The notes below the pieces were generated by a model. It saw only the letters and a program-made list of their open reading frames with translations, searched no databases and had not been told where the DNA came from. A stretch of DNA of 64,000 nucleotides from assembly GCA_964564015.1 (NCBI GenBank), contig CAZLZR010000009.1:35505-99504 (forward strand), in the 5' to 3' direction. This stretch comes from Acetivibrio sp964564015. Its GTDB lineage: Bacteria > Bacillota > Clostridia > Acetivibrionales > Acetivibrionaceae. Below, piece by piece: positions 10,801 through 19,544 of the stretch (its first letter is position 1; every line of letters begins with the position of its first letter). A program made the position numbers and the translations under genes.

Positions 10801-13800
10801 AACTATATACTCTCCCGGCTTAGAATAAGAATGTTTCACTCTTATACCTTCACCTGTTGTACCGTCACCAAAATCCCATGTGTATTTTGCTATACCCACA
10901 TTGTCCTTTGATGCACTTGCATCAAATTCAACCTCTGTATCAACCTCAGCCGATGAAACACAGTTTATGTATGGCAAAGGCTTAACATTATCAAGGTCTA
11001 ATGGGCTGACAGCTTCACTTAAAGTCTCTGAACTGTTCCCTAATATATCCACAGCAACAATTTTGTATATATACTTCTTTGCGGGATCAAGATTATTATC
11101 AACTACCGACAATGTTGTTTTTCCGTATTCCCCAACAACTGTATAATACATAGTTTCCGTAGTTCTGCGGTACAATTTAAATGCCACAAGGTCTGTTTCG
11201 TCACAAGTCCATTCTATAGATAATCCTCTAGCTATAGGCTCCACCCCGATCTTCGGTGCTTTTGGTGCCACATTGTCTATAATGTAATCCCGATATTTGT
11301 ATTCCGAAGTATTGCCTTTAATATCCACCGCATAACCACGTGTCTTTAAAACACTTCCTGCCGTGAATATAGCCGTATCCAATTCTGCAGTAAACCCATC
11401 AACGGCATAAGCCGAACCCACTGTATAAAACTCTTTCCACACTTCCCCATCCAAACTGTATTCAGCAACCATCTTTGATAGTCTTGTATCATCTTGGGCT
11501 GTTAAAACATAGGTTAGGATTCTACCGATTCTTGTATTATTTTCAGGGTATACACTTGTTATCTCGGGTTTTACATTATCAACAAAACTTTCTGCATCAA
11601 GCATTGTAATTTCTACCGGATCACTGTCGGGACTTAAGTTTCCTGCAACATCCTCACAGATAACCTTATAAAAATATGTTTCCCCCGGTACTGTGGCTGT
11701 ATCAAAATAGTTAAGGCTCTTAAGATTTGTTGCAATTGTAGTGTATACTCCCTCTGCCTCAAGTGCTCTTAAGACTCTAAATCCCTTAACATATGGTTCT
11801 GTGTTGTTATTCCACTTTATTTCTATACAATCAACGTAACTGTATGCTGATATGCCATCTACCTTATCAGGAGCCGTCCTGTCTATTACATACTGATTAT
11901 ATGTATTTGCACTGTTACTGACATTTCCGCCAAAGTCCTCTGCAATAGCTCTGACGTAGTAATTTCCTTCTCTTACCTCTGAAACATCAATGTAAAACGC
12001 AAGATTTGTTACCTGTTTAGACCCATAGGATAAAGTCCTTTCGATGTAATCACTCCAGTCATTTCCGTCTAAAGAAGTTTGCACAGTTATCTTTTTAAGA
12101 CTAACATTATCATCTGCTGTAATAGTTAAAGGAATAGTGTTTGCAAAGCATGATGGTGCAGGGCTTATAGATACAATCCTTGGAATTTGGGTATCCTCAA
12201 CAGATAGGATGGTTATAGTTTCCGAAAACGCTTCAGAATTATGTCCATCTCGGTCTGTAAGCCTATATCTTATAGTGTAGTCACCAGCAGGCAAATACTC
12301 AACATTCCAATTTGCCTTGAAAAGCAAACCATCAGGTGTAACCGTATATGCATTTGTATTGGTTATGGAACTCCAATAAGTGCTTTCACTGCTTTTATAT
12401 TCAAACCAGACAGTAATACCGTTTTTATTTAAAATATCATCCGTTAGTGCTTTCAGTTCCAATTTTTTGGTTGAAAATCCCACAATACTACTCTTTCCGT
12501 CATAAGCATCGCTTATACTGACAAGTGCAGGAGAATGAGAAATTGTCTCAGAAAAATCGGAGAAATTCATAGAAGGATCAAATGCCCTAACTTTATAACT
12601 ATATTCAGTACCTGTTTCCAAGTTGCTGTCAAGATATTTAGTTGTATATGAGACTCCAACTTTTTCACCATCTCTGTATATTTCATATCCTGCCGTATAG
12701 CTGTTATCCGAAGAGGCATCCCATGAAAGTGTAATACTCTTGCTTGCATGATCTGATACTACAAGATTTTGTGGTGTGGAAGGTATTTCCTCATCTCCAA
12801 CCTTTACACTTATCTCTACAGGTTCTGAATTATTACCTGCATTGTCAGTTGCCATAATTTTAAAGACGTAGGTTTGCCCCTTGTTAAGTCCAGCCGCAAT
12901 ATACTCCCTTGACCAATAATTCGAGGTCATAAGTTTGCCGTCTTTCCATATTGTATAATAATCCTTATAGTAGGCTTCGCTTGAAGTCCAGGATATTCTT
13001 ACACTGTCAATCCCTTGTGCTACGGAAAAATTCGAAAGGACTGGAGCAACAGTATCAATCGTTGCATATGACCAACCACTTACTGTTCCTTTGAAATCTC
13101 TTGCATTAATTCTATAACTTCCATCACTAGGAATACTCATAGTTCCTTCAAAATTACCCTTCGCATCGGCAAGGAGTTTTATACTGTAAGACGCCCACGA
13201 ATTATAGCTATTATTGTTGCCATAATAAAATGAAACTGTTACATCTCCTTCTCCGTTTGATGTTTTACCTTTTATCTTTACATCGTTTTTCTTTTCACCA
13301 ATACTAATCTGCAAGCTGACTGTTGGATTGTTTACAGAAGGTGTTTCTTCATTATTTTTTAACTTAACAAATTTCGAACCGGTTATATTTCCAGCCTCAT
13401 CCGCTGTAAACACTTCAATTCTATCTTGAGTAACGCTTGAGGATTCATAACTTAAGGATTGATATGTGGTGGTGCTGCTTGATAAAGAAAGGGAGTATTT
13501 GTCTGTTCCCTCAGCCCTCTTCAACTCTCCTGCAATGGTAATACGACCCCCGCGATGCACAAACACACCCACAAAATGAGGATTGTTTGTGACCTCAGCT
13601 AAAACATTTATTGAAGAATTAAAATCTACACCTTCCTTAGGTGAAATTATGGTGATATCATTTTTATTGCTATTTAAATATGCCTTAAACACACTCAAAT
13701 CGCTTTCATTCCCATAATCATCAGAGAACTGGAAATATTGTGTCTTTGCTATATCTTCATTTTCAAATGTATGGTATACATCATCTGATACCCTTTGGTA

Positions 13801-16800
13801 TTCTAATGTTTTAAGTGTCTCAACATCTTCGGAGTAACGAACCTTGGTATAATTGAGGGTTCTTATATCAAATTTCACATTGTTGCTTAGTATAAAAGGT
13901 TTTCTTGAGGTACCATCTTCCCATTCGGAAGGCGTAATTACAGGTTTTAGTTCATAGGTACCATTGTAGTTAAAATATCTGACCCCTATGAGCTCCCCAT
14001 CTGCCTTTACTGAAATAGTGTAGTATCCTATAGGCAGCGATTCAAGATCACGTTGGTCAATCTCTAAAACATCTTCTTCTGCCCTCTTTACAAGCTTAAT
14101 ATTCTGCTTCACCCTGACCGCAGTATTATAGCTGTAGATGTCCGCTGTATAGGACAATCCTGCTTTAAGATTTTCACAATATACAAGATAGGGGTAACCG
14201 TCCATAACATATTGCAATAATGGAGGAGCATCTTTTTTATCCGAAACATAATATGCTAAATTACTTTTGAGCACATTTCTGTCATCAAACATCTGAATCT
14301 TGAAGAAGCCATAGTTTAAAGGAGTTTCAAGCTTTAAATCATAATATCTCTGTTGGTTATGAACTCTTTCAGAAGCTATAGTACAATCAATTATATTGTC
14401 TAATGAATCTAAAATATTAAAGCTATATCCATCAATGGAATATGACTTATCAATACTTATTGTAACAATATCACTTCCATACACAGCTTCACTCACTGCA
14501 AAGTAACTAGCTTTGCTTTTTGGTTCAAACTTCACATACTTTTTGAAGCTGAGATTTTTCCCATCATCCTTAAGACATATTTCATATATTTCCCCTGGAA
14601 CAATATCCGAAAAATCCACAGCTACCCATATATCCTTTAATGTTCCGTCGTAGTACTGTGCTACAGTTTTCCATACTCCCGCATTAATTTCTTCTTTTGT
14701 ATCTACATTAACAAAAACCAGCTCTGGGTCTTCCGATATTCCTTTTACCCAATTGCAACTGAACTTTACGTCATCGCTGATAGTTAATACATTATACATC
14801 TGACTATTACCCTCTAAGTCAAAAAAAGATGAATACCAGGAATTATTGTTTTCTATTTTGAAACCGTCTTGAGAAAACTTCTGTTCCTTTGAATTGAAAT
14901 AATACTCATAATCCGTACCATTTATTCTGATAGAGTACTTTGTTTCGTCTTTGAGTGTTTTGGTTATATTAAGCTTACCCTTAATCACTACATAGCCTGC
15001 GTTGTAATTACCATTCATTCTATATGAAGAAACAGATTTCTCGATAGTATCCTTATCAAGACTCCCATAAACTTCACCTTCTGCCACAAGTTCAATATTT
15101 ATATTTTTATTGTCTGCACCCATAATACCATTATCTATATCATATCCGGTTATTGTGAAATCAACCTTTCCATCAGCAGGTAATATCGGCGGATAAAATG
15201 TTATTTTCTTATCTACGTCAGTATAATTGTTGAAGGATGGTATGGTGAAGTCTGCAGAATCAAGTTCTCTTCCATCATACAAAACCTTTAAATAATAAGA
15301 TCCACCCGGATTGAGAATCTGCAAGTCACCCTTCTGCGGAAATTTCAGAGTAAACACACCGTCATTATCAGCTTTGACGTCTGTTATATTTGATATCGGT
15401 ATATTTAAAGAGTTATTCAGCCTTCTGTATAAAGCCACTTCATATCCAATACTCTTATCACACCAATCAGTTGAAACGCGAACTTCTCCCCCTTCAACAT
15501 CAGTTACACTTACTGATTCAATGTTAAGATTAGTGGTAGTATAGGGCCTAAAACTAACCTTTAGGTCGCATGAATATATTTTGCCTGGATAACTTATTTT
15601 TACAGAGTATATAGTATTTAAATCAATAGCTTCATTAATTTTTATTCTGAACCAGATTTGTGATTCATCGTAATAGGAATAATTAATTTTAGTTCCTACA
15701 ACTCTTCCTGATGCATCCAAAAGTTCCACATTTATTTTGTCAACATCTACATTCTTAAGATTGTAAAAACTACCAGTTACAATGAAGTTGTCAGTGTTTT
15801 CATATAAACCCCAGTAGTAATTTAAATTACTGATAATCAAATCATCAGTTACAACTACTCTCGAAGGCACATCAAATTCTGAAATACCTGAAACAAACTT
15901 AAGTGTATATTCTCCTTCCTCCTTGAGAGTACCGTTAAAACTTATCTCTGGAACTCTTACATAATATAATTTCCTGTTAAAATACTCCTCATTATTATTT
16001 ACATAATTATAGTATGAATTGTAAAAGTCATGGTATATCGTGGTTTGAGAAATACTTGCCAAGTTGGACATTCCAATCGCTTTTCCATTACTTAAGAGCA
16101 AAAATTTACCTGTGGTAGCATTGGTGTCATTCAGATAAAACGCACTAATGCCTTCAATAGACCTGCCACCTTCAGGCACATAAATATTAACTCTATTTCC
16201 CAATTCCATCTCAGCTTCACAACTTTCGATAACAGGTTCTGAAGCATAGTCATTACATTTGATTCTTACAGTATACCTGTCAGGCTCTACGTGTTTACTG
16301 AAATTGCATACAAATTGCAGGTAATTGTCATCAGGATCTCCAATACCGCCTCTGATACAATCCTGTGGTATCTCAGGTATGTTATCAATGATCACACCAT
16401 CTTTTATAAGCTCGGCACTGAAAACAAGGTCTCCTTCTAAAGCCCCAACAGCTATATCTGCACGCAAGGAAGGCATATCCACTACTATAGAGGCCTTATC
16501 TTCCGCTGTGTATGTATTGTTCGAAAATTTATATAAAACCTCGGAATTTTCGGACTCATATTTTTTTACCGTTACCTCTGTAGGTAAATTTTGATTCACA
16601 CTCAATAAGATTCTGTACTTTCTACCCTTATATAGCTTGTATGCCACAGAATTTGCGAATTTAGGATAGGTCCTTATACTTACTAAAGTATTGCTTTCGC
16701 TGTCTGATATGTACATATAACTGAGAGTCTCTTTCGATGCAGTCACAATATACACTGCTGAAGATGTGGGAGTAAAGGACATTGAAGTATAGCTTAATTT

Positions 16801-17289
16801 TTCTGTACTACCCTCTTCATTAAATACAACCACTTCATTTTCTTTTATCTCCCGAAGTGTTTCATCCATTGTTTCGTCTTCGGTTACCATTGAATCTTTA
16901 AAGCCGAAGGATTCATTTACAATTTTTGCAGTCTTTGTAACATAACCGTCTGATACAATAGAATTCCGTTCCTCTTCGCCTTCCTCTAGCGGAAGCGTTA
17001 TACTGCTTATTTCGTCCTGAGGCTCTGTCGCCAGTCCCAACTCAGGTGTTGACGTTGGCGTTATGCCCGGCAGCAAAGTTACCACAGGCTCATTTGTCGC
17101 TGTCTGAACCGGTATTGCGGTCGGTGACGCATATACGTTCTCAGTTACACTTTGCAATTCCAATGAATTCGCTGGATTCTTTGATTGTTCACTCGAAAAA
17201 TCATCAGCAAAAGACAAATCCGGCATAATGATACTGTTCAACATAAGAACAGCAAGAACACATGCCAGAAGAGATTTGAATCTCCCCAT
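4888..17289 (-). CDS. Giant (4133-residue) secreted multidomain S-layer-homology protein
   Basis: The gene starts at ATG 17289 behind AGGGGGG and encodes a signal peptide ending near SFADD. Residues from about 50 to 1400 are beta-rich, Ig-like in pattern and unassigned. Fibronectin type III-like modules with intervening Ig-like modules span about 1410-2090; a PKD domain with WDFGDGTT lies at about 2105-2187 and a carboxypeptidase-regulatory-like domain at about 2193-2263. About 2700-3050 is aromatic-poor beta sequence. About 3240-3600 has repeated propeller-like strands (YSIYDNGKWSEPK and similar). CARDB-like domains lie at about 3630-3840. A Thr-Pro/Glu-Pro and Ser/Gly linker (about 3848-3940) leads to SLH sequence: a half repeat, two full repeats and a final half repeat. 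SLH repeats bind pyruvylated wall polymer, so the protein should be displayed on the surface. No enzymatic domain was recognised; adhesion or scaffolding is an inference. It is monocistronic. Confidence 0.93.
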   Translation of the reverse strand: MGRFKSLLACVLAVLMLNSIIMPDLSFADDFSSEQSKNPANSLELQSVTENVYASPTAIPVQTATNEPVVTLLPGITPTSTPELGLATEPQDEISSITLPLEEGEEERNSIVSDGYVTKTAKIVNESFGFKDSMVTEDETMDETLREIKENEVVVFNEEGSTEKLSYTSMSFTPTSSAVYIVTASKETLSYMYISDSESNTLVSIRTYPKFANSVAYKLYKGRKYRILLSVNQNLPTEVTVKKYESENSEVLYKFSNNTYTAEDKASIVVDMPSLRADIAVGALEGDLVFSAELIKDGVIIDNIPEIPQDCIRGGIGDPDDNYLQFVCNFSKHVEPDRYTVRIKCNDYASEPVIESCEAEMELGNRVNIYVPEGGRSIEGISAFYLNDTNATTGKFLLLSNGKAIGMSNLASISQTTIYHDFYNSYYNYVNNNEEYFNRKLYYVRVPEISFNGTLKEEGEYTLKFVSGISEFDVPSRVVVTDDLIISNLNYYWGLYENTDNFIVTGSFYNLKNVDVDKINVELLDASGRVVGTKINYSYYDESQIWFRIKINEAIDLNTIYSVKISYPGKIYSCDLKVSFRPYTTTNLNIESVSVTDVEGGEVRVSTDWCDKSIGYEVALYRRLNNSLNIPISNITDVKADNDGVFTLKFPQKGDLQILNPGGSYYLKVLYDGRELDSADFTIPSFNNYTDVDKKITFYPPILPADGKVDFTITGYDIDNGIMGADNKNINIELVAEGEVYGSLDKDTIEKSVSSYRMNGNYNAGYVVIKGKLNITKTLKDETKYSIRINGTDYEYYFNSKEQKFSQDGFKIENNNSWYSSFFDLEGNSQMYNVLTISDDVKFSCNWVKGISEDPELVFVNVDTKEEINAGVWKTVAQYYDGTLKDIWVAVDFSDIVPGEIYEICLKDDGKNLSFKKYVKFEPKSKASYFAVSEAVYGSDIVTISIDKSYSIDGYSFNILDSLDNIIDCTIASERVHNQQRYYDLKLETPLNYGFFKIQMFDDRNVLKSNLAYYVSDKKDAPPLLQYVMDGYPYLVYCENLKAGLSYTADIYSYNTAVRVKQNIKLVKRAEEDVLEIDQRDLESLPIGYYTISVKADGELIGVRYFNYNGTYELKPVITPSEWEDGTSRKPFILSNNVKFDIRTLNYTKVRYSEDVETLKTLEYQRVSDDVYHTFENEDIAKTQYFQFSDDYGNESDLSVFKAYLNSNKNDITIISPKEGVDFNSSINVLAEVTNNPHFVGVFVHRGGRITIAGELKRAEGTDKYSLSLSSSTTTYQSLSYESSSVTQDRIEVFTADEAGNITGSKFVKLKNNEETPSVNNPTVSLQISIGEKKNDVKIKGKTSNGEGDVTVSFYYGNNNSYNSWASYSIKLLADAKGNFEGTMSIPSDGSYRINARDFKGTVSGWSYATIDTVAPVLSNFSVAQGIDSVRISWTSSEAYYKDYYTIWKDGKLMTSNYWSREYIAAGLNKGQTYVFKIMATDNAGNNSEPVEISVKVGDEEIPSTPQNLVVSDHASKSITLSWDASSDNSYTAGYEIYRDGEKVGVSYTTKYLDSNLETGTEYSYKVRAFDPSMNFSDFSETISHSPALVSISDAYDGKSSIVGFSTKKLELKALTDDILNKNGITVWFEYKSSESTYWSSITNTNAYTVTPDGLLFKANWNVEYLPAGDYTIRYRLTDRDGHNSEAFSETITILSVEDTQIPRIVSISPAPSCFANTIPLTITADDNVSLKKITVQTSLDGNDWSDYIERTLSYGSKQVTNLAFYIDVSEVREGNYYVRAIAEDFGGNVSNSANTYNQYVIDRTAPDKVDGISAYSYVDCIEIKWNNNTEPYVKGFRVLRALEAEGVYTTIATNLKSLNYFDTATVPGETYFYKVICEDVAGNLSPDSDPVEITMLDAESFVDNVKPEITSVYPENNTRIGRILTYVLTAQDDTRLSKMVAEYSLDGEVWKEFYTVGSAYAVDGFTAELDTAIFTAGSVLKTRGYAVDIKGNTSEYKYRDYIIDNVAPKAPKIGVEPIARGLSIEWTCDETDLVAFKLYRRTTETMYYTVVGEYGKTTLSVVDNNLDPAKKYIYKIVAVDILGNSSETLSEAVSPLDLDNVKPLPYINCVSSAEVDTEVEFDASASKDNVGIAKYTWDFGDGTTGEGIRVKHSYSKPGEYIVVLTVEDTSGNEEKAEKSITILEKDFSGILNITVKDNLGKYVPEAIIYVNVGTPEQFKMYADASGKISLKLEPGSYDIGAYKAGYSPKQQDVLIVKNEENNLNFVLEESKIVVGNITATKMSLEEIKAVGIDVNAPGNQNVFRYEINLNYNNKPYSISHISAGNRSSGSSGGGYYSVGGREVAVKTYTNPKTQEVFILLIDIPGRVTWLKEFFDVKLHLINTEGTYALKDCVATLKTPEGISIAGGNDQTVSIGTIAAKDSKTIEWIVRGDTPGSYNLSADFSGILETFNEQISASFVTENPIVVDNSSGLRLIVEVEKVKYSGDDLLYRVGFMNEKSSEIYMPNISMGDSTFIRSYKTKEDMSLVKTSRSVLSPGEILWEEYSADEELFEGYEDRNMALKELASKALGGLEMPIETRMVEYGTFGRVKAQFYVMDVPGGRQVDLLTLTKYRSKENDKMPDIKIVTGRGISKDVIVHEKCELTITDNLKNTVTEVETDGNGEYVYKGYSIDDVYAGWNGIGLFSIVVSSDKNRMIKSSQSVRIIDQRLLPAEDFGSISGYVYDKDIYKPISNAVITVDTYETHTGSNGMFYFEDILLQDDQIKIDADGFPKKTIDVELSDGSYVVIAMSRMPEVKKVTSWCSDSTKPTSSILPLNLLRDGGAITFWVDTDLKDAGEVKKYLYKIVDKSGRIKHTGESTSSIIKVTNIRSKMAVGDRILFAIEAEGIYGRATSDYVDAKLVMAKEFPFLNAVSWKNDLENAFEEEFEFDLVGGLDGVLEFATGEGLPEVEMPSDSGPLKSLGIESAGLDFDLDVDYDFFNGKATFTSKAGSKLGVNGSFANFDVPDQVDAFLGAGITSESEVTVKLECVYNDRTLQWEIESYQFIIANETEIRVLTFEFKFSVPLDATFGGVLLSGYVSVEVNGTLTFKTNVSIGGLGSFDSIEEVMINLELVIELTLRAAIGVEVGYGLIGGEFWAQGGLEFTIPTLRTVLSLSMGFKETFVWFISTEQVIGEKEWVVYDPSARQAQRNDNSSNIGTESISSGKKSMKREMYAAPVANSSTSNESLFETSPRDYLEKQKWVGGKDIIQYAYPQSEAKISELDGTAGDLIMVFIGDDSGRTDNNRTALYYSIYDNGKWSEPKQIENDGTADAYPNLSTDNKDTYAIWLDMPEKIGDLSKVSADYITENIIAKMKLEIAKYDPSKGTWGKVLSPETYGLNKLPQIATDGGKTIAAWVSNPGKKAVGTKETPDDIYFVYNNGTSWTAPKAFITNSVNVNESDLLLHDGKAYFVYTTNAYSENGSHKLYASIFDGKTWSKPRGLLDNIYDDNHPSIAVENGKPVVFWNNNGLIYKAGIESGKKEIVVNSGKAFGIQELQATNTDEGIALAWTTATGGEQRLFISTYEDTSSTWTQGVELKHNSMEIPRDITLAGNGNEIMAVYNKSVYKKDEGTSKYYYDGTLLTSTSYVRKIDLAIPSDGIYFEDNAVMPGEETKVYVEVENIGDLTAKNISVALYDGDKLVSKKEMNKSISHGNSLIAEFDYPIPANYSGVTLKGVIEVANDADTSNNTRELNLSFVDVEITNLYNALYEKNRGYVYVDVINNGFATVDSAKVEIYTDKEFKNLISSKEIKNLYPALTKKSVVEFEVSDEQIAERVRLYAKVVVDQTEFDYTNNSSFTIVRPYEFNSISGTATPEPTPVTPEPTPVTPEPTPVTPKPTPVTPEPTPVTPKPTPGSEGTGSSGSSGTGTSGSEGTTGSTPLPTPTPTPSPTPDSEIIETPDPIIPGIDGKHRGYMRGYEDKSFRPENNITRAEMAVILANLDEVTKSGLESTTFKDVSDKHWAAWAIEHVVQKGYFKGYEDNTFRPDKYITRAELSVVLCKYLELNGVDATENSLTDITGHWAEGYINMLTSKGYIKGYSDKTFRPDNNIKRSECTALINRALGIEMPDKVESQFTDVDKNHWAYKDIMAATQK
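5470..5745 (-). repeat. Tandem Pro-Thr-Pro-Glu linker repeats within the SLH protein
   Basis: The coding sequence holds an 18-bp unit encoding TPEPTPV (or TPKPTPV) repeated about six times, then a Ser/Gly-rich stretch, then a second Pro-Thr run. This is a typical extracellular linker before SLH domains in cellulolytic clostridia. The near-identical units make copy-number change and misassembly likely here. Confidence 0.9.
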
Positions 17290-17401
17290 CAGATTATTTC
17301 CCCCCTAAATGTTTTTATATATATAAAATAAATTTATATAGCATTATTTTTTCTATATTTGAAAAGAAATGTATTGTAGCCAAAGTTGGAATAATAAGAT
17401 T

Positions 17402-17456
17402 TTTATCTCATCATCTTGTGAATTATAGATATTTTATCTCATTAAATTTTATTATA
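17402..17456 (-). promoter_or_regulatory. Extended -10 promoter and two direct repeats upstream of the SLH gene
   Basis: On the minus strand TGCTATAAT (TATAAT complement at 17451-17456) forms an extended -10 element without a clear -35. It would give a leader of about 155 nt. Just downstream, the 10-mer ATGAGATAAA occurs twice (complements at 17433-17442 and 17402-17411) with starts 31 bp apart, about three helical turns. They could be an operator or an RNA feature of the leader. Confidence 0.4.
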
Positions 17457-17604
17457 GCAGAATTTTCACTGAGTAAAAAGTGCCCAGTTAAAAAAATGAC
17501 TTTTTATGTAAACAAAAACATTAGTTATCATCCTTCTATTTTACATTAATCCATTCTTCAGCTTTTGGCAGTATTTTGGAAGTATAAATTATTACCCTGT
17601 AAAG

Positions 17605-17664
17605 AAAAGGCAGTATCCTCTCATGTTTGATGTAATAAACATAAGTGATACTTGCCTTTTTTTT
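17605..17664 (-). terminator. Bidirectional terminator after the HD-domain gene
   Basis: AAAAGGCAGTATC (17605-17617) pairs with GATACTTGCCTTTT (17646-17659) with one bulge, with further pairing of ATGTTT/AAACAT inside. Minus-strand tail is TTTTCTTTA and plus-strand tail is a T8 run. It begins right at the stop codon of the HD gene. Confidence 0.8.
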
Positions 17665-17665
17665 A

Positions 17666-18850
17666 CTAAAAATCCGCAAATATTTCACCGAAATTAATAC
17701 CTGCTATATGTTTGCCGTTGTACCTTGCTTTTATATTCAGCTTGGCCTCCTGAAACTCTTCACTGACTGCGCCGTTTTCAATGGCAACCTTTGCTTCAAT
17801 AAATGCAGCCAGCTCATCTGAAGCCTTTATAATTCTTCCGTCTCTAGGACTGTATTTATCCTCATTATATTTTTCATTTATCTCTTCGCAAGTTTTATTT
17901 TCTGCTTTGCCATCAATCAGAACAACGTTTTCAAATTCACCCTCAATAAACATTCTGATCTCAGGTAAAAACTCCTTTGGCACCAATGGATAAAGTTGTT
18001 TTTCCATCTGTTCCTTTTCAATTTCCTTGATCAGATCACTCAAACCTTCAACTGAACTTTTTATAGGTGAAATTATATCCCTCGTGAGCACCTCGGGAAG
18101 ATCATGAAAAAGCCCTTGGAAGAAATTGTTGGAGCACCTTACAGGACATGCATCTATCTCAAGTGAAAATAAATAGGACAGAATTGCAACAAACAGCGAA
18201 TGTCCAAGTACCGAAGTCTTAGGTATCCTATGGAGATGAGACCACCTGGCCTGAAATCTCAAATGACCGCATAGCTCAATGAAATTTTTGTAATTATTAT
18301 TTAAAGCCAGCTGCTTCATCCCCTCAAGATCATTATACTTTTCTATCCGTTCAATAAACTCTCTCTTTATATCCTGTACCTCATAACCATTGGGATTTAA
18401 ACGCTCAATTATTTCAAATTCCCACCTGGATGCATAGTTGTGAGCCGCTTCGAGTATCTTTTTGTTTATCGATGGTTTATCTTCCTCAAAATATTTTATA
18501 AATCTGTTACAGAAGTCTTCTCCCAGTGGAGAAATAATAGTCTCCAGATTGTCATATACAAACTCATTCAAAAGCTTGTACTTCTTCGGATCCGCCTTGA
18601 TTTTATAAAACACAGGAGGCTTAATGTCAGTTATGACAATTCTTTGGAGCATTTCGAAAATACCGCCCTCAATTATTTCAATCCAACTGAAACCAGGCTT
18701 GTTTTCCTCAAATTTACCTAAAAAATATGCAATAAACATCTTATGTGCCTGCTTATCAAGCTCGATGAGTTCAATCGGCCTCAGTTTGTCATTCCAACGT
18801 TGCATGTATGCTGCAGAAAATATTTTGAGTATCAGACTTTTTCTTATCAT
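17666..18850 (-). CDS. HD-domain phosphohydrolase-like protein
   Basis: The start is placed at ATG 18850 (MIRKSLIL), preceded by AAGGTGAT; an upstream in-frame extension to 18943 lacks a site of its own. The protein has 394 residues and no membrane segment. An HD signature is visible as H in GHSLFVAILSYLF and the HD pair in GLFHDLPEVLTRDI, then a downstream D in ASDELAAFIEAK. This spacing matches the YfbR/HD_2-type metal-dependent phosphohydrolases, which include 5'-deoxynucleotidases. The N-terminal 200 residues are helical and unassigned. The gene is alone between two terminators or gaps. Substrate is unknown. Confidence 0.82.
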   Translation of the reverse strand: MIRKSLILKIFSAAYMQRWNDKLRPIELIELDKQAHKMFIAYFLGKFEENKPGFSWIEIIEGGIFEMLQRIVITDIKPPVFYKIKADPKKYKLLNEFVYDNLETIISPLGEDFCNRFIKYFEEDKPSINKKILEAAHNYASRWEFEIIERLNPNGYEVQDIKREFIERIEKYNDLEGMKQLALNNNYKNFIELCGHLRFQARWSHLHRIPKTSVLGHSLFVAILSYLFSLEIDACPVRCSNNFFQGLFHDLPEVLTRDIISPIKSSVEGLSDLIKEIEKEQMEKQLYPLVPKEFLPEIRMFIEGEFENVVLIDGKAENKTCEEINEKYNEDKYSPRDGRIIKASDELAAFIEAKVAIENGAVSEEFQEAKLNIKARYNGKHIAGINFGEIFADF

Positions 18851-19029
18851 AAAATATATCACCTTAACTCTTTGATTAATTAACATAGTGCAAAATAGAT
18901 AATATACATAAACTATAACAAACTTTGACAGGCAATACAACATTTCATTATTCTTGTGAAGTTGGCAAAAAAGTGTATCCCCCCGTAAATCTTTGTACTT
19001 TCATAATGCTTTATAATTGTATTTGGTAT

Positions 19030-19422
19030 CTACTTTAAAACTATGCACTCTCCGTGGTCACAATTGTTGAGCCCTTTGTGCGGTTCCCTGCTGCAACTTA
19101 AATTCATTATCTCATCTATCTCAACTCTTTCCTTATGTGGTATTCCGACAAATTCCATACCGTAGCGGAAAGCATCGCCTCCCGATTCTTCCCTGACAAC
19201 TCTGCCCTTAACTTTAATTTCTTTTTCATTTATATATCCGGCAAATACTATCCTCATTTCCACAATATCATTTATCTCAAGCTTTCTTTCTGTCAAAATC
19301 AAAACTCCCGAACCCGATAAGTTTAGCACCTTAAACTTACCCTCAGTTTCAAACTTTTTATCACCAAACAATCCTTTTCCTGATATATTATTACATCTCA
19401 TATAGTTTCTTTTACCATCCAT
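19030..19422 (-). CDS. PilZ-domain c-di-GMP-binding protein
   Basis: The protein is about 130 residues. The start at ATG 19422 (MDGKRNYMR) has AGGAG at 8 nt; ATGs at 19428 and 19440 are alternatives. The RxxxR motif (RNYMR) near the N-terminus and the NLSGSG motif, equivalent to D/NxSxxG, are the two signatures that wrap c-di-GMP in PilZ domains. The later GMEFVGI strand also fits. The C-terminal tail has three cysteines (SCSRE, CDHGEC) that are unusual for the family. It may be an effector for c-di-GMP made by the GGDEF proteins at 59.5-63.9 kb, which is an inference. It is transcribed alone. Confidence 0.85.
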   Translation of the reverse strand: MDGKRNYMRCNNISGKGLFGDKKFETEGKFKVLNLSGSGVLILTERKLEINDIVEMRIVFAGYINEKEIKVKGRVVREESGGDAFRYGMEFVGIPHKERVEIDEIMNLSCSREPHKGLNNCDHGECIVLK

Positions 19423-19484
19423 TTTCATCTCTCCTCTCATATCCTATTATATACCCAGTATCCATAAGTAATAAACTCGACATC

Positions 19485-19517
19485 AAAAAATAGCCGTGAA
19501 CACCTCACAGCTATTTC
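19485..19517 (-). terminator. Rho-independent terminator of the Lon-like gene
   Basis: On the minus strand AAATAGCTGTGA pairs with TTCACGGCTATTT around a GGTG loop and runs into TTTTTT. It lies 28 nt after the Lon-like stop codon. Confidence 0.85.
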
Positions 19518-19544
19518 CAGGATATCTTAATTTCCTATTTAAGT

